Shown here piece after piece: positions 1-9,059 of a stretch of DNA of 64,000 bases. Each line of letters begins with the position of its first letter. Within the stretch, counting starts at the first letter, position 1. Source of the stretch: Bacteroidales bacterium. GTDB lineage: Bacteria; Bacteroidota; Bacteroidia; Bacteroidales; Marinilabiliaceae. The notes under the pieces are model-generated. The model ran no database searches. It was not told the DNA's origin and worked only from the letters and a program-made list of their open reading frames with translations. The translations under genes and the position numbers were made by a program. The DNA is taken from contig QKJP01000048.1 in NCBI GenBank assembly GCA_003249255.1, forward strand, positions 310,001 to 374,000. Reading direction: 5' to 3'.

Positions 1-107
1 TTAATCCGATTGCTCAAAACGACTCTTCTCATATAGGTGCTTTCAGAATAATCTGAAACCCCTAAAAGAGAAACATATTCCCAAATTTTATTTATTCCTT
101 CTCGCAT
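1..107 (-). CDS. N-terminus of a probable membrane signalling protein, cut by window edge
   Basis: A minus-strand reading frame opens with ATG at 107 and runs off the left edge without a stop. It begins MREGINKIWEYVSLLG and later reads YMRRVVLSNRI. The short cytoplasmic lead followed by a K/R-R-x-VLSN-I motif resembles the start of multi-pass Bacteroidota sensor proteins (histidine kinase or cyclase type) just before the first membrane segment. Only 35 codons are visible, so the function is a guess. It is divergent from the globin gene. Confidence 0.45.
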   Translation of the reverse strand, partial: MREGINKIWEYVSLLGVSDYSESTYMRRVVLSNRI

Positions 108-300
108 TTTTATTTATGCCAAATTTACACTTGTCAGATTGTACATCTAAAACAACACATTATAGATCACAGTCCCTTATTACTGGGTGAATCCAGTTAT
201 TGTTTCATTAAATTGATTAAGAAAATGTAAAACCAAATGCGCTACTTTAACGTTTTGATACTAATAAAAATCATTTATCACTCAATATTAATTACTCCCA

Positions 301-741
301 ATGAAAAAACAAGACTTAATCAACAAAGAAGAAATATCTAAATTAGTTCATGCATTTTATAAAAAAGTGAGAAAAGATACGCTTTTAGCTCCTTTTTTCA
401 ACACCATGATTCCTTCTGAAGAAGCCTGGGAAAAGCACCTTGAACTTTTAGTGAAATTTTGGGACTTAAACCTATTAGGAAATCCAGGCTTTGATGGCAA
501 TCCCGGAGAAGCTCATCACCACACAGACAAACAGTTTAAGAACACCATCACGACTGATCATTTTGACCAATGGACTAGCCTTTGGTCCGAAACAATTGAC
601 GAGCTTTTTGAAGGACCAATGGCCGAAAAAGCTAAAAATAAAGCTAAAAACATGGCTAAAGGAATGTATAAGAAAATTATTGATCGCCGACCAGGGGGCT
701 TTACTTTGCCGGGAGATATATCCGGTTTGTCGTTCGGTTAA
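301..741 (+). CDS. Group III truncated haemoglobin
   Basis: The 146-residue protein matches the truncated (2-on-2) globin fold of group III: an N-terminal helix with HAFYKKVRKDTLLAPFF (residues 17-33), a W-x-K-H segment (43-46), the His-rich stretch AHHH at 71-74 that likely carries the haem-ligating proximal histidine, and HFDQW at 87-91. Family members bind oxygen or NO in the cytoplasm; the physiological role of group III proteins is poorly defined. It stands alone, 264 bases upstream of the suf operon on the same strand, and could be co-expressed with it in an oxidative or nitrosative stress response (inference). Confidence 0.9.
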   Translation: MKKQDLINKEEISKLVHAFYKKVRKDTLLAPFFNTMIPSEEAWEKHLELLVKFWDLNLLGNPGFDGNPGEAHHHTDKQFKNTITTDHFDQWTSLWSETIDELFEGPMAEKAKNKAKNMAKGMYKKIIDRRPGGFTLPGDISGLSFG

Positions 742-1005
742 TTACCAACCCACCATACAATATCAAATATGTAATAAAGTCAATTAAGATTTTTTAAGGA
801 ATAGCTACTCCCCTCGCTAATTAAGCCTTTAAAATACTTAAATGGTCTTTATATGTTTTATAATACCCATTTAATGGGATTAAAAAGATAAATTGTTTAC
901 TATTTTTACACCCGTTAACCCCTATATCCTACCTAATATCATACTCATATTATGCCTGAACCAATGGCATAATTCGTTGTTAGATAGAAAAGATTAATAT
1001 ATCGT

Positions 1006-2454
1006 ATGGCAGAAGATCAAAATAAAATATTAGACGAAGTAACCGGCGGTGAATACAAATATGGTTTTCACACCGATATAGACACAGAGACAATCCCCAA
1101 AGGATTGAGTGAGGACGTAGTACGAATTATTTCTGCTAAAAAAGAAGAGCCGGAGTGGATGTTAGCGTTCAGGTTAAAAGCATTTGAACACTGGTTGAGC
1201 ATGAAACAACCGAATTGGGCGCATTTAAATATTCCCGAAATCGATTTTCAGGACGTTATTTATTATGCTGCACCTAAAAAGAAGCCGGAGTTAGAAAGTT
1301 TGGATGAAGTTGACCCTGAGTTATTAGCCACTTTCGAAAAGCTGGGCATTCCTTTAAACGAGCAAAAAGCTTTAGCAGGCGTTGCCGTAGATGCTGTAAT
1401 AGATAGTGTTTCGGTAAAAACAACTTACAAAGAAACATTGGCTGAAAAAGGCATCATCTTCTGTTCCATCAGCGAAGCTATTAAAGAATATCCCGACCTC
1501 ATTAAGAAATATTTAGGATCGGTAGTACCGCACACCGATAACTTCTTTGCAGCACTAAACGCAGCCGTATTTAGTGACGGATCGTTTGTGTACATCCCTA
1601 AAGGCGTTCGTTGTCCGATGGAACTTTCAACTTACTTCCGTATCAATGCCATGAACACAGGACAGTTCGAGAGAACACTGATTGTGGCTGATGATGATAG
1701 TTACGTAAGTTACCTCGAAGGATGTACAGCACCCATGCGCGATGAGAACCAGCTTCACGCTGCCATTGTAGAGATTGTAACCATGGAACGAGCAGAGGTT
1801 AAATACTCAACCGTTCAAAACTGGTATCCCGGGGATAAGAATGGGATTGGAGGTATTTACAACTTCGTAACAAAACGTGCACTTTGTAAAGGTGATTACT
1901 CAAAAGTAATGTGGACGCAGGTAGAAACTGGTAGTGCCATCACCTGGAAATATCCTAGTTGCGTGTTGATGGGCAACCATTCGGTAGGCGAATTCTACTC
2001 GGTGGCTGTAACCAACAACTACCAGCAAGCCGATACCGGTACGAAGATGATTCATCTTGGTAAAAACACCCGAAGCTTAATCGTTTCAAAAGGAGTATCT
2101 GCCGGAAAAAGCCAGAACAGCTATCGCGGTTTAGTGCGTGTGGCTAAAAAAGCCGAGAATGCACGAAACTTCTCTCAGTGCGACTCTTTATTATTAGGCG
2201 ATCAGTGTGGGGCACATACATTTCCGTATTTAGAGATAACAAACAATACAGCCAAAGTAGAGCACGAGGCAACCACTTCAAAAATTGGTGAAGATCAAAT
2301 CTTCTATTGTAATCAACGTGGATTAAGTACAGAGGATGCAGTTGGATTAATTGTAAACGGTTACGTTAAAGAAGTAATCAACCAGTTACCAATGGAGTTT
2401 GCCGTAGAGGCTCAAAAGCTACTTCAGATTAGTTTAGAAGGTAGCGTAGGTTAA
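1006..2454 (+). CDS. sufB: Fe-S cluster assembly scaffold SufB
   Basis: SufB is the scaffold subunit of the SufBC2D complex on which iron-sulfur clusters are built from SufS/SufE-derived sulfur. The 482-residue length is normal. The C-terminal beta-helix core carries [17 protein letters not shown] at 391-407; Cys392 corresponds to the conserved sulfur-accepting cysteine and His404 lies at the position used at the SufB-SufD interface in the family. The N-terminal part contains [13 protein letters not shown] (48-60), typical of SufB. First gene of a co-directional sufBCDSE-sufT set, 34 bases ahead of sufC. Confidence 0.97.
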   Translation: MAEDQNKILDEVTGGEYKYGFHTDIDTETIPKGLSEDVVRIISAKKEEPEWMLAFRLKAFEHWLSMKQPNWAHLNIPEIDFQDVIYYAAPKKKPELESLDEVDPELLATFEKLGIPLNEQKALAGVAVDAVIDSVSVKTTYKETLAEKGIIFCSISEAIKEYPDLIKKYLGSVVPHTDNFFAALNAAVFSDGSFVYIPKGVRCPMELSTYFRINAMNTGQFERTLIVADDDSYVSYLEGCTAPMRDENQLHAAIVEIVTMERAEVKYSTVQNWYPGDKNGIGGIYNFVTKRALCKGDYSKVMWTQVETGSAITWKYPSCVLMGNHSVGEFYSVAVTNNYQQADTGTKMIHLGKNTRSLIVSKGVSAGKSQNSYRGLVRVAKKAENARNFSQCDSLLLGDQCGAHTFPYLEITNNTAKVEHEATTSKIGEDQIFYCNQRGLSTEDAVGLIVNGYVKEVINQLPMEFAVEAQKLLQISLEGSVG

Positions 2455-2488
2455 TCAATTTATTTAATAACAACACAGAATTCATCAT

Positions 2489-3241
2489 ATGCTAGTAATA
2501 AAAAATTTACACGCCAAGATAGAGGATAAGGAAATTTTGAAAGGAGTTAACCTGGAAATTAAGCCGGGTGAAGTACACGCCATCATGGGACCAAACGGTG
2601 CCGGTAAAAGTACTTTATCGTCGGTATTGGCGGGTAACGATAAATTCACCGTTTGCGAAGGTAGCGTTACTTTCAACGGCAAAGATTTACTAGATCTGCC
2701 ACCCGAAGACAGAGCCCGTGAAGGTGTATTCTTAAGTTTCCAGTACCCGGTAGAAATTCCGGGAGTGAGCATGGTTAACTTCATGCGTACAGCTGTTAAC
2801 GAACACCGCAAATACAAAGGACAAGAGCCTCATTCGGCTAGTGAGTTCTTAAAACTGATGCGCGAAAAGAAACAATTGGTTGAGATCGATTCTAACCTTA
2901 CCAACCGTTCTGTAAACGAAGGTTTCTCAGGTGGTGAGAAAAAGAAAAACGAAATCTTCCAGATGGCGATGTTAGAGCCAAAATTATCTATTCTTGATGA
3001 AACAGATTCTGGCTTGGATATTGATGCATTACGTATTGTTGCAAACGGGGTTAACAAGTTGAAAACCAAAGAAAACTCAACCATCGTAATTACTCACTAC
3101 CAGCGTTTATTAGATTACATTGTACCAGATTTTGTACACGTATTATATAAAGGTCGTATCGTTAAAACAGGAGGTAAAGAATTAGCTCTTGAGTTAGAAG
3201 AAAAAGGATACGATTGGATTAAGAAAGAGTTTGAAGACTAA
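2489..3241 (+). CDS. sufC: Fe-S cluster assembly ATPase SufC
   Basis: Cytoplasmic ABC-type ATPase that powers rearrangement of the SufB-SufD scaffold. All nucleotide-binding motifs are visible in 250 residues: Walker [10 protein letters not shown] (34-42), signature SGGE (147-150), Walker B ending [10 protein letters not shown] (167-175) and the switch histidine in VITHY (His203). The E/D arrangement after Walker B (DETDSGLD) is the form usual for SufC. It lies 34 bases after sufB and 29 before sufD, so the three scaffold genes are almost certainly one transcript. Confidence 0.97.
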   Translation: MLVIKNLHAKIEDKEILKGVNLEIKPGEVHAIMGPNGAGKSTLSSVLAGNDKFTVCEGSVTFNGKDLLDLPPEDRAREGVFLSFQYPVEIPGVSMVNFMRTAVNEHRKYKGQEPHSASEFLKLMREKKQLVEIDSNLTNRSVNEGFSGGEKKKNEIFQMAMLEPKLSILDETDSGLDIDALRIVANGVNKLKTKENSTIVITHYQRLLDYIVPDFVHVLYKGRIVKTGGKELALELEEKGYDWIKKEFED

Positions 3242-3270
3242 GAGGAATTCACCGGATTAAAGAAATTACT

Positions 3271-4659
3271 ATGAATGTAACTTGCCGAATAACAGATCTG
3301 CAAGAGGAATATGTAGCATTGTACGATACCCATTTATCGACACTGCAAGCCGGTGCTCCAGAAGCTATGAATGCTTTACGTGGCAAAGCCATCGAAGAGT
3401 TCAAAAAACTGGGTATTCCTTCTAACAAGGTCGAAGATTATAAATACACCAACTTACAGCCTCATTTTAAAGGTGAATTAAATGTTGCTTTTTCAAATGA
3501 AGCGGCTCAAGAAGGTGTATCAACTGACTTTAACTGTCAGGTTCCTGAATTGCAAACCCACAACATCTTTTTTGTAAACGGATGGTATTCGCATCAAACA
3601 GATGCCTGTCCTTTACCGGAAGGCGTTATCATGGGAAGCATTCGCGAAAAAGGAAATGCAAATCCTGAATTACTAGCCAAATATTATGGCCGAAGAGCAC
3701 CCATTGGTACAGATGGACCTGCTGCCATGAACACAGCATTTGCTCAAGATGGTGCTTTTATCTACATCCCAAAAAGTACAGTACTTAAGCGCCCTATTCA
3801 GATCGTGAATATCATGACGGGTGATGTGGATCGTTTGGTATTTCAGCGTAACATTATTATTGCCGACGAAAACAGTCAGGCTAAAATCATGTTCTGTGAT
3901 CACACCTTATCGTCATCGAAATTTGTGGTTAATACAGTATCAGAAATTTTCGCCAACGAAAGCAGTGTTATGGATGTGATCAACATTCAAAACCAACATA
4001 ACAATTCGGTTCAGGTGGCCGGTTATTATGCGTCTCAAAAGAAACATTCTAACCTGATGACCAACAACATGACGCTTCATGCAGGGTTAGCGCGTAACAA
4101 CGTCAAAATAAAGATGGAAGACGAGCATTGCGAAGCCTACATGAACGGTTTGTATTTATGTGACAAAAATCAACACGTTGATAACTTCACGTTTATCGAT
4201 CATGCCATGCCTCATTGCAACAGTAACGAACTGTTTAAAGGGGTGATGGATGATGGTTCTACAGGTGCTTTTACCGGAAGAGTTTTGGTTCGCAAGGATG
4301 CGCAACAAACCAATGCTTTCCAAAGCAACAACAACTTGATATTAACCGAAAGTGCTCGCATCAACACAAAACCTCAGTTAGAGATTTATGCCGATGACGT
4401 AAAATGTAGCCACGGTGCAACCGTTGGTCAATTAGACGAAGAGGCTATGTTCTATCTACGTGCCAGAGGTATCAACACAGACGAAGCACGTGTACTGTTA
4501 ATGTTCGCCTTTGCTTACGAAGTGATTGAAAAAATTAGAGTAGAACCGGTTAGAGAGCAAATCAGAGGACTAGTTGAGCGTCGATTCAGAGGTGAATTCG
4601 ACAAATGCAGCTCTTGCGTTGCTTGTGGCGATGTAGATGGTCACTTGGGATGCCTCTAG
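3271..4659 (+). CDS. sufD: Fe-S cluster assembly protein SufD
   Basis: SufD is the SufB paralogue that pairs with it on the scaffold complex. The 462-residue protein has the divergent SufD N-terminal half (EYVALYDTHLSTL) and the shared right-handed beta-helix core (INTKPQLEIYADDVKCSHGATVGQLDE near residues 364-390; the histidine in SHGAT is the conserved SufD interface residue). The C-terminus ends in an unusual cysteine cluster, CSSCVACGDVDGHLGCL, with four cysteines in the last 17 residues; such tails are not part of the E. coli protein and could bind metal (inference). Confidence 0.95.
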   Translation: MNVTCRITDLQEEYVALYDTHLSTLQAGAPEAMNALRGKAIEEFKKLGIPSNKVEDYKYTNLQPHFKGELNVAFSNEAAQEGVSTDFNCQVPELQTHNIFFVNGWYSHQTDACPLPEGVIMGSIREKGNANPELLAKYYGRRAPIGTDGPAAMNTAFAQDGAFIYIPKSTVLKRPIQIVNIMTGDVDRLVFQRNIIIADENSQAKIMFCDHTLSSSKFVVNTVSEIFANESSVMDVINIQNQHNNSVQVAGYYASQKKHSNLMTNNMTLHAGLARNNVKIKMEDEHCEAYMNGLYLCDKNQHVDNFTFIDHAMPHCNSNELFKGVMDDGSTGAFTGRVLVRKDAQQTNAFQSNNNLILTESARINTKPQLEIYADDVKCSHGATVGQLDEEAMFYLRARGINTDEARVLLMFAFAYEVIEKIRVEPVREQIRGLVERRFRGEFDKCSSCVACGDVDGHLGCL

Positions 4660-4661
4660 AA

Positions 4662-4800
4662 AGCCGCTAGCTACTAGCTGTTAGCTTCTAGCTATTTACA
4701 AAACATCATACTATCGGACTACGGACTATGTGCTTCGGACTCCGAACTAAAATACTCCGGGACTGTCGAATCCACTGCGGTTCTTCATCCCGGTTTTCTA
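4662..4800. repeat. Intergenic short repeats between sufD and sufS
   Basis: The 160-base gap holds two simple dispersed repeat types. At about 4662-4695 there is a run built on TAGCTACTAGC/TTAGCTTCTAGC units, and at about 4710-4750 a run built on CGGACT/TCCGAACT units. Both types recur in the gaps 6507-6664 and 6993-7032. No gene or riboswitch is recognisable here. Confidence 0.6.
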
Positions 4801-4819
4801 TACCAAAACAACAGACAAA

Positions 4820-6040
4820 ATGAGCATAGATATTCAAAAAATAAGAAATGATTTCCCTATTCTGAATCAAACGATTCATGGTAAACCATTAGTCTATCTT
4901 GATAATGCGGCAACTACACAAACGCCACAGCAAGTCATCGATGCCATTTCTGATGTTTATACCAAATACAACAGTAACATTCACCGTGGCGTGCATCATT
5001 TGAGCAATGTTTGTACGGAGGCTCACGAACAAAGCCGCATAAAAGTTCAGCAATTCATCAATGCTAAGCATTCGCATGAAGTCATCTTTACACGTGGTAC
5101 AACAGAAGCTATCAACTTATTATCCTTCTCTTTTGGCGAAACATTCTTGAAAGCAGGTGATGAAGTGATTGTTTCTAATCTGGAGCACCACTCCAACATT
5201 GTGCCCTGGCAATTACTAGAAACACGTTTAGGCATTAAGCTTCGCGTGATCCCAATTACCGATGAAGGTGAATTAGAAATGGATGAATTTAAAAAACTCC
5301 TTTCTGACAAAACCAAATTGGTTGCGGTGGCTCATGTTTCAAACGCATTGGGAACGATTAATCCTATTAAGGAAATCATCGACCTTTGTCATGCTCAAAA
5401 CACACCTGTGATGATTGATGGTGCACAAGCCATTCAGCACATCAAGGTAGATGTTCAGGAACTGGATTGTGACTTTTATGTTTTTAGCGGACATAAATTG
5501 TACGGCCCAACAGGAATTGGAGCTTTGTACGGTAAAGAAGAATGGTTAAACAAAATGCATCCTTACCAGGGAGGTGGTGAGATGATTCAAACCGTTTCTT
5601 TTGAAGGAACTACCTTTAACGAATTACCTTTCAAATTCGAAGCGGGCACACCAGATTACAACGGAGCGGTTGGTTTAGGAGTAGCCATCGATTACGTGAA
5701 CGAAATCGGCCTTGAGACCATTGCCAACTACGAACACGAATTACTGGAATATGCCACTGAGAAATTATTGACAATTCCGGGATTAAAAATATACGGCACG
5801 GCTAAAAATAAATGCAGTGTTGTTTCTTTTTTAGTGAACGACATCCACCCTTACGACATGGGAATGATGTTAGATAAAATGGGCATTGCCGTAAGAACCG
5901 GTCACCATTGTGCACAGCCGTTGATGCAACGTTACAACATACCGGGAACGGTACGCGCATCGTTTGCCATTTACAACACAAGAGAAGAAGTAGATCAACT
6001 GGTTGAAGGCGTTACGAGGATCGCTCAAATATTTGCCTGA
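4820..6040 (+). CDS. sufS: Cysteine desulfurase SufS
   Basis: Group II PLP-dependent cysteine desulfurase that removes sulfur from cysteine and hands it to SufE. The 406-residue protein has the PLP-lysine motif SGHKLYGPTG with Lys226, the catalytic-cysteine motif RTGHHCAQP with Cys365, and the N-terminal LDNAATTQ (28-35). The short active-site loop without an insertion is the SufS/CsdA type rather than IscS. It is followed 43 bases later by its partner gene sufE. Confidence 0.97.
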   Translation: MSIDIQKIRNDFPILNQTIHGKPLVYLDNAATTQTPQQVIDAISDVYTKYNSNIHRGVHHLSNVCTEAHEQSRIKVQQFINAKHSHEVIFTRGTTEAINLLSFSFGETFLKAGDEVIVSNLEHHSNIVPWQLLETRLGIKLRVIPITDEGELEMDEFKKLLSDKTKLVAVAHVSNALGTINPIKEIIDLCHAQNTPVMIDGAQAIQHIKVDVQELDCDFYVFSGHKLYGPTGIGALYGKEEWLNKMHPYQGGGEMIQTVSFEGTTFNELPFKFEAGTPDYNGAVGLGVAIDYVNEIGLETIANYEHELLEYATEKLLTIPGLKIYGTAKNKCSVVSFLVNDIHPYDMGMMLDKMGIAVRTGHHCAQPLMQRYNIPGTVRASFAIYNTREEVDQLVEGVTRIAQIFA

Positions 6041-6083
6041 TTAAGAGAAAAACAGCATTTTTGCAGAAAAATTACATTGAATT

Positions 6084-6506
6084 ATGACAATCAACGAAAT
6101 ACAGGACGAGATAGTAGAGGATTTTTCAGTTTTTGACGACTGGATGGACAAGTACACTTACCTTATTGAGATAGGTAATGCCTTGGAAGGATATAAAGAT
6201 GAGTGGCGATTGGATCAAAACCTGATCGAAGGTTGTCAGTCTCGTGTGTGGTTACATGCAGAACTAGAAGACGGAAAAGTTGTTTACTCGGCAGACAGTG
6301 ATGCCATAATCGTAAAAGGAATTGTTGCGCTTTTAGTAAAAGCTTTATCAGAACAAACACCGGATGACATCATCAACTGCGACTTGAGCTTTATCGAAAA
6401 GATTGGTTTAAAAGAAAACCTGTCTCCTACCCGCTCAAACGGCTTGGTATCTATGGTAAAGCAAATGCGCTTGTATGCCATGGCGTTTAAAGCGAAGATG
6501 GGGTAA
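6084..6506 (+). CDS. sufE: Sulfur acceptor protein SufE
   Basis: SufE accepts persulfide sulfur from SufS and passes it to SufB. The 140-residue protein carries the diagnostic acceptor motif EGCQSRVWL with Cys51, at the same place as in E. coli SufE, and the C-terminal RSNGLVSMVKQM seen in family members. Its position directly after sufS supports the assignment. Confidence 0.95.
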   Translation: MTINEIQDEIVEDFSVFDDWMDKYTYLIEIGNALEGYKDEWRLDQNLIEGCQSRVWLHAELEDGKVVYSADSDAIIVKGIVALLVKALSEQTPDDIINCDLSFIEKIGLKENLSPTRSNGLVSMVKQMRLYAMAFKAKMG

Positions 6507-6664
6507 ATGAGCTACTGGCTTCTAGCTTTTAGCTACTAGCTGTTTCTGCAACCAATAAATAGTCAACATTTAATGGAGGTTGCTGTTTAATAAAAATAAC
6601 ATGATGTGTACAAAATTGTTTCTACATCATTCACTTCCGGACTTCGAACTCCGAACTTCGGACT
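6507..6664. repeat. Intergenic short repeats between sufE and sufT
   Basis: This gap contains the same two repeat types as the sufD-sufS gap: TAGCTTTTAGCTACTAGCTG units at about 6517-6541, and CGGACTTCGAACTCCGAACT units at about 6638-6663. The rest is AT-rich with no recognisable gene. Confidence 0.6.
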
Positions 6665-6676
6665 AATTTTTCAACC

Positions 6677-6994
6677 ATGGAAAACGAATTTTTATCATTA
6701 GAAGCAGAAATCATCAGCGTGATCAAAACAGTTTTTGACCCTGAGATTCCTGTAAACATATACGATCTTGGATTGATCTACGAAATCAATGTAAAAGAAG
6801 ATAACACGGTTCACATTGTGATGACACTTACGTCGCCAAACTGTCCGGTAGCAGAATCGTTACCCGAGGAAGTTTACGATAAAGTAAATTCCATCGAAGG
6901 TGTGAAAGGCGTTGAGCTAAACATGACTTTTGATCCACCATGGACAAAGGATATGTTATCTGAAGAGGCTTTATTGGAGTTGGGATTACTTTAA
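6677..6994 (+). CDS. sufT: MIP18/DUF59 family Fe-S maturation factor SufT
   Basis: A 105-residue stand-alone MIP18 (DUF59) domain: DPEIPVNIYDLGLIYEI (residues 22-38), the hyper-reactive cysteine motif LTSPNCPVAE (52-61) and FDPPWTKDML near the C-terminus. Family members (SufT, PaaD-like, yeast Cia2) help iron-sulfur protein maturation. The place at the end of the suf genes supports the SufT name rather than the phenylacetate PaaD paralogue. Confidence 0.87.
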   Translation: MENEFLSLEAEIISVIKTVFDPEIPVNIYDLGLIYEINVKEDNTVHIVMTLTSPNCPVAESLPEEVYDKVNSIEGVKGVELNMTFDPPWTKDMLSEEALLELGLL

Positions 6995-7062
6995 CAGCTA
7001 CTAGCTTTTAGTCGCTAGCTATTAGCTGTATCCAACATTTGTAAATCATTTTCTTACAAATG
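6993..7062. repeat. Short TAGCT-type repeat and small palindrome after sufT
   Basis: The TAGCTACTAGC-type repeat appears a third time at about 6993-7030, starting at the sufT stop codon. At 7036-7062 a perfect 9-base inverted repeat (CATTTGTAA ... TTACAAATG) could form a hairpin with a 9-base loop. Confidence 0.5.
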
Positions 7063-7080
7063 AAGAAGCTTAATATATTG

Positions 7081-7114
7081 AAAGTGTTTCTAATATAAGA
7101 AGCACTTTTTATAT
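7081..7114 (+). terminator. Probable rho-independent terminator of the suf operon
   Basis: The stem AAAGTGTTTC pairs with GAAGCACTTT (one G-T pair) around a short AT loop and is followed by a T run. It is placed about 90 bases after sufT and before an unrelated membrane-protein gene. Confidence 0.65.
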
Positions 7115-7213
7115 TTAGTGCCATGAGTCCGATATCAAATAGCATTGGGTGAAGCCCTATGGAATAAGCATAAATCAAACTCGCCCCAAAGGGGTGATGT
7201 CAAAACAACAACA

Positions 7214-7681
7214 ATGACACCACTAAAAATAGACCTCTCCTACAATTACCCTAAAAACTACCGAAGAATATTTCTAGGCGTCACCACCATTATTCTTGCC
7301 GGAGGAAGCATGTTTCAACAAATAAAAAGTAGCGAAGTGTTAAGCACAGGACGCTTCTTGATGTTTCTGGGCTTCTTTTTCTTGGGACTTTTATACCTGT
7401 GGTTAGGTTTAGGAAAAAATCCTTTTACCGTTCTTGGTACAGCCTTCCTTTCTATTGATGATGAAAAAATCATCTTAAAAAACACTCGCTTCTCTAAAGA
7501 AGATGTTATTGATTTAAATAGCATTCTTAAAATTGACATTAAAGTATCGTCCATTCGTATTGTTGCCGGTAACAACACGGCCTACGAATTTGCCTACGAC
7601 CATATCGATGAAGAAATCATTAAAAAGTTAAAATCAACTTTAGTTAAGCTTTGCAAAGAGAGAAATATTAGTTTGGGATAG
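7214..7681 (+). CDS. Small membrane protein with PH-like C-terminal domain, unknown function
   Basis: The ATG at 7214 gives 155 residues. A TTG at 7145 is in frame but would translate a dispersed repeat, so it is rejected. Two hydrophobic segments (about residues 20-38 and 47-66) form a hairpin anchor, followed by a cytoplasmic beta-rich region (FLSIDDEKIILKNTRFSKED) that resembles bacterial PH-like domains found after two membrane helices. I do not recognise a specific family or function. It lies between the suf operon and queG without clear linkage to either. Confidence 0.75.
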   Translation: MTPLKIDLSYNYPKNYRRIFLGVTTIILAGGSMFQQIKSSEVLSTGRFLMFLGFFFLGLLYLWLGLGKNPFTVLGTAFLSIDDEKIILKNTRFSKEDVIDLNSILKIDIKVSSIRIVAGNNTAYEFAYDHIDEEIIKKLKSTLVKLCKERNISLG

Positions 7682-7954
7682 AAGCTATTTCGCTCCTTCA
7701 GAGCTTCAAAGGAACAACACTCAACATACATAGGGCGTTGCCCTATGCTATTATCAATAAGGCTTTCAGCCTTTACTATAATCAACAACAGTCTTCTTTA
7801 ATTTCAATCTTCTGACTTTTATCAAACACATCTTTTTAGTCCAATAGATATCGTGCTTAATTCTACTGGCAAAACATCGAAAAAATTGGTGGTTGCTAAT
7901 TTGCACATTATAGAATTTACACATCTGCACATTATTTTCTTCTGACTTTTCCTC
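7682..7954. repeat. Intergenic region with dispersed palindromic repeats
   Basis: Contains a REP-like element around 7731-7780 with the short palindromes AGGGCGTTGCCCT and AAGGCTTTCAGCCTT. A similar element type is seen just before the preceding gene (about 7141-7200) and around 43935-44040. The rest is AT-rich and shows no gene. Confidence 0.45.
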
Positions 7955-8887
7955 ATGAACCTCATCGCTCAACAACACCTCCATCAAATAAAAGATAAAG
8001 CCACCGAACTAGGTTTCTCAGATATTGGCTTTGCAAAAGTTGAGCATTTAAAAGAAGATGAAGAACACCTCCAAAAATGGTTAGACAATAACTATCAAGC
8101 CGGCATGGGCTATATGGAAAATCACTTCGAGAAACGTGTTAATCCGGCTAAACTTGTTGAAGATGCAAAAACGGTTATTTCTGTACTTTTAAACTATACA
8201 CCTAAAGAACTTCAAAAAGATCCTGGAGCTCCGAAAATTGCCCGCTACGCATATGGGAAGGATTACCATTTTGTGATAAAAGACAAACTTAAAATCCTCT
8301 TTGACTTCATTAAAGAAAACATCTTCTCCGACTTGGAAGGCAGGCAGTTTACTGATTCTGCCCCGGTTTTAGATCGTGCTTGGGCAGTTAAAAGCGGATT
8401 AGGCTGGATAGGCAAAAACACCAACCTCATCCATAAGAAACTAGGTAGTTTTGTTTTGATAGGTGAACTCATCATCAATAAAGAACTACCTACCAATGAA
8501 ACACCTTTAAAAGAAGCCTGCGGAGGATGCACTCGCTGTATTGACGCCTGTCCAACTGGCGCATTAGTTGCTTCTTACCAATTAGATGCTAACAAATGTA
8601 TCTCTTACCTCACCATTGAAAATCGAGATGAAATACCGGAAGTATTTAAAGGCAAGTTTAATAATTGGGCCTTTGGCTGCGACATCTGCCAGGAAGCCTG
8701 CCCCTGGAATTGGAAAGCTCGACCTACCAAAGAAAAAGAATTTGAACCTCATCCTGATTTTACGTCCATGAGTAAAGATAATTGGTATGCTTTAGATGAA
8801 GAACGCTTTCGTAAGTTGTTTAAGAAGGGGGCAGTTAAGCGAGCTAAACACATTGGACTTCTCAGAAATCTAGAATTTTTAAAGTAA
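7955..8887 (+). CDS. queG: Epoxyqueuosine reductase QueG
   Basis: Catalyses the last step of queuosine synthesis, reducing epoxyqueuosine in tRNA with cobalamin and two [4Fe-4S] clusters. The 310-residue protein has the catalytic-aspartate motif APVLDRAWA (Asp140) and the ferredoxin-like cysteine set: Cys189/192/195 and 199 in CGGCTRCIDACP, Cys215, and Cys242/245/249 in CDICQEACPWN. It lacks the C-terminal HEAT repeat of longer homologues, as is common. Its 3' end is the template of several displaced copies further downstream (10296, 13777, 15320), which suggests this end has been rebuilt during cassette insertion. Confidence 0.95.
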   Translation: MNLIAQQHLHQIKDKATELGFSDIGFAKVEHLKEDEEHLQKWLDNNYQAGMGYMENHFEKRVNPAKLVEDAKTVISVLLNYTPKELQKDPGAPKIARYAYGKDYHFVIKDKLKILFDFIKENIFSDLEGRQFTDSAPVLDRAWAVKSGLGWIGKNTNLIHKKLGSFVLIGELIINKELPTNETPLKEACGGCTRCIDACPTGALVASYQLDANKCISYLTIENRDEIPEVFKGKFNNWAFGCDICQEACPWNWKARPTKEKEFEPHPDFTSMSKDNWYALDEERFRKLFKKGAVKRAKHIGLLRNLEFLK

Positions 8888-8918
8888 AAAACGAACCTCA
8901 CAGGCTATCATAATAATT

Positions 8919-9012
8919 TTAACCCGAGAATTTTACTAGTACACTTTAGTTTTAACCCGAGAATTTCACTAGTACACTTGCGCTTTAACCCGAGAATTTC
9001 ACTAATAGACTT
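8919..9012 (+). repeat. Three tandem 33-base repeats between queG and the ATPase gene
   Basis: Three direct copies of a 28-base core beginning TTAACCCGAGAATTTCACTA start at 8919, 8952 and 8985, so the period is exactly 33 bases. The first copy has one and the last copy two or three substitutions. They sit 32 bases after the queG stop and 48 bases before the next start codon. They could be an operator array or the end of an inserted element. Confidence 0.85.
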
Positions 9013-9059
9013 CATTTTTCACTTAAAAGTAAGTAAATTTGTAATAAAAAAGTAAAGCT

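Noticed and set aside
491-787. 98-codon frame overlapping the truncated haemoglobin gene
   Set aside because: Out-of-frame shadow; the globin frame carries the recognisable family motifs.
8919-9012. Possible mini CRISPR array in front of the ATPase gene
   Set aside because: Only three copies, with 5-base intervals that are too short to be spacers, and no cas genes nearby.
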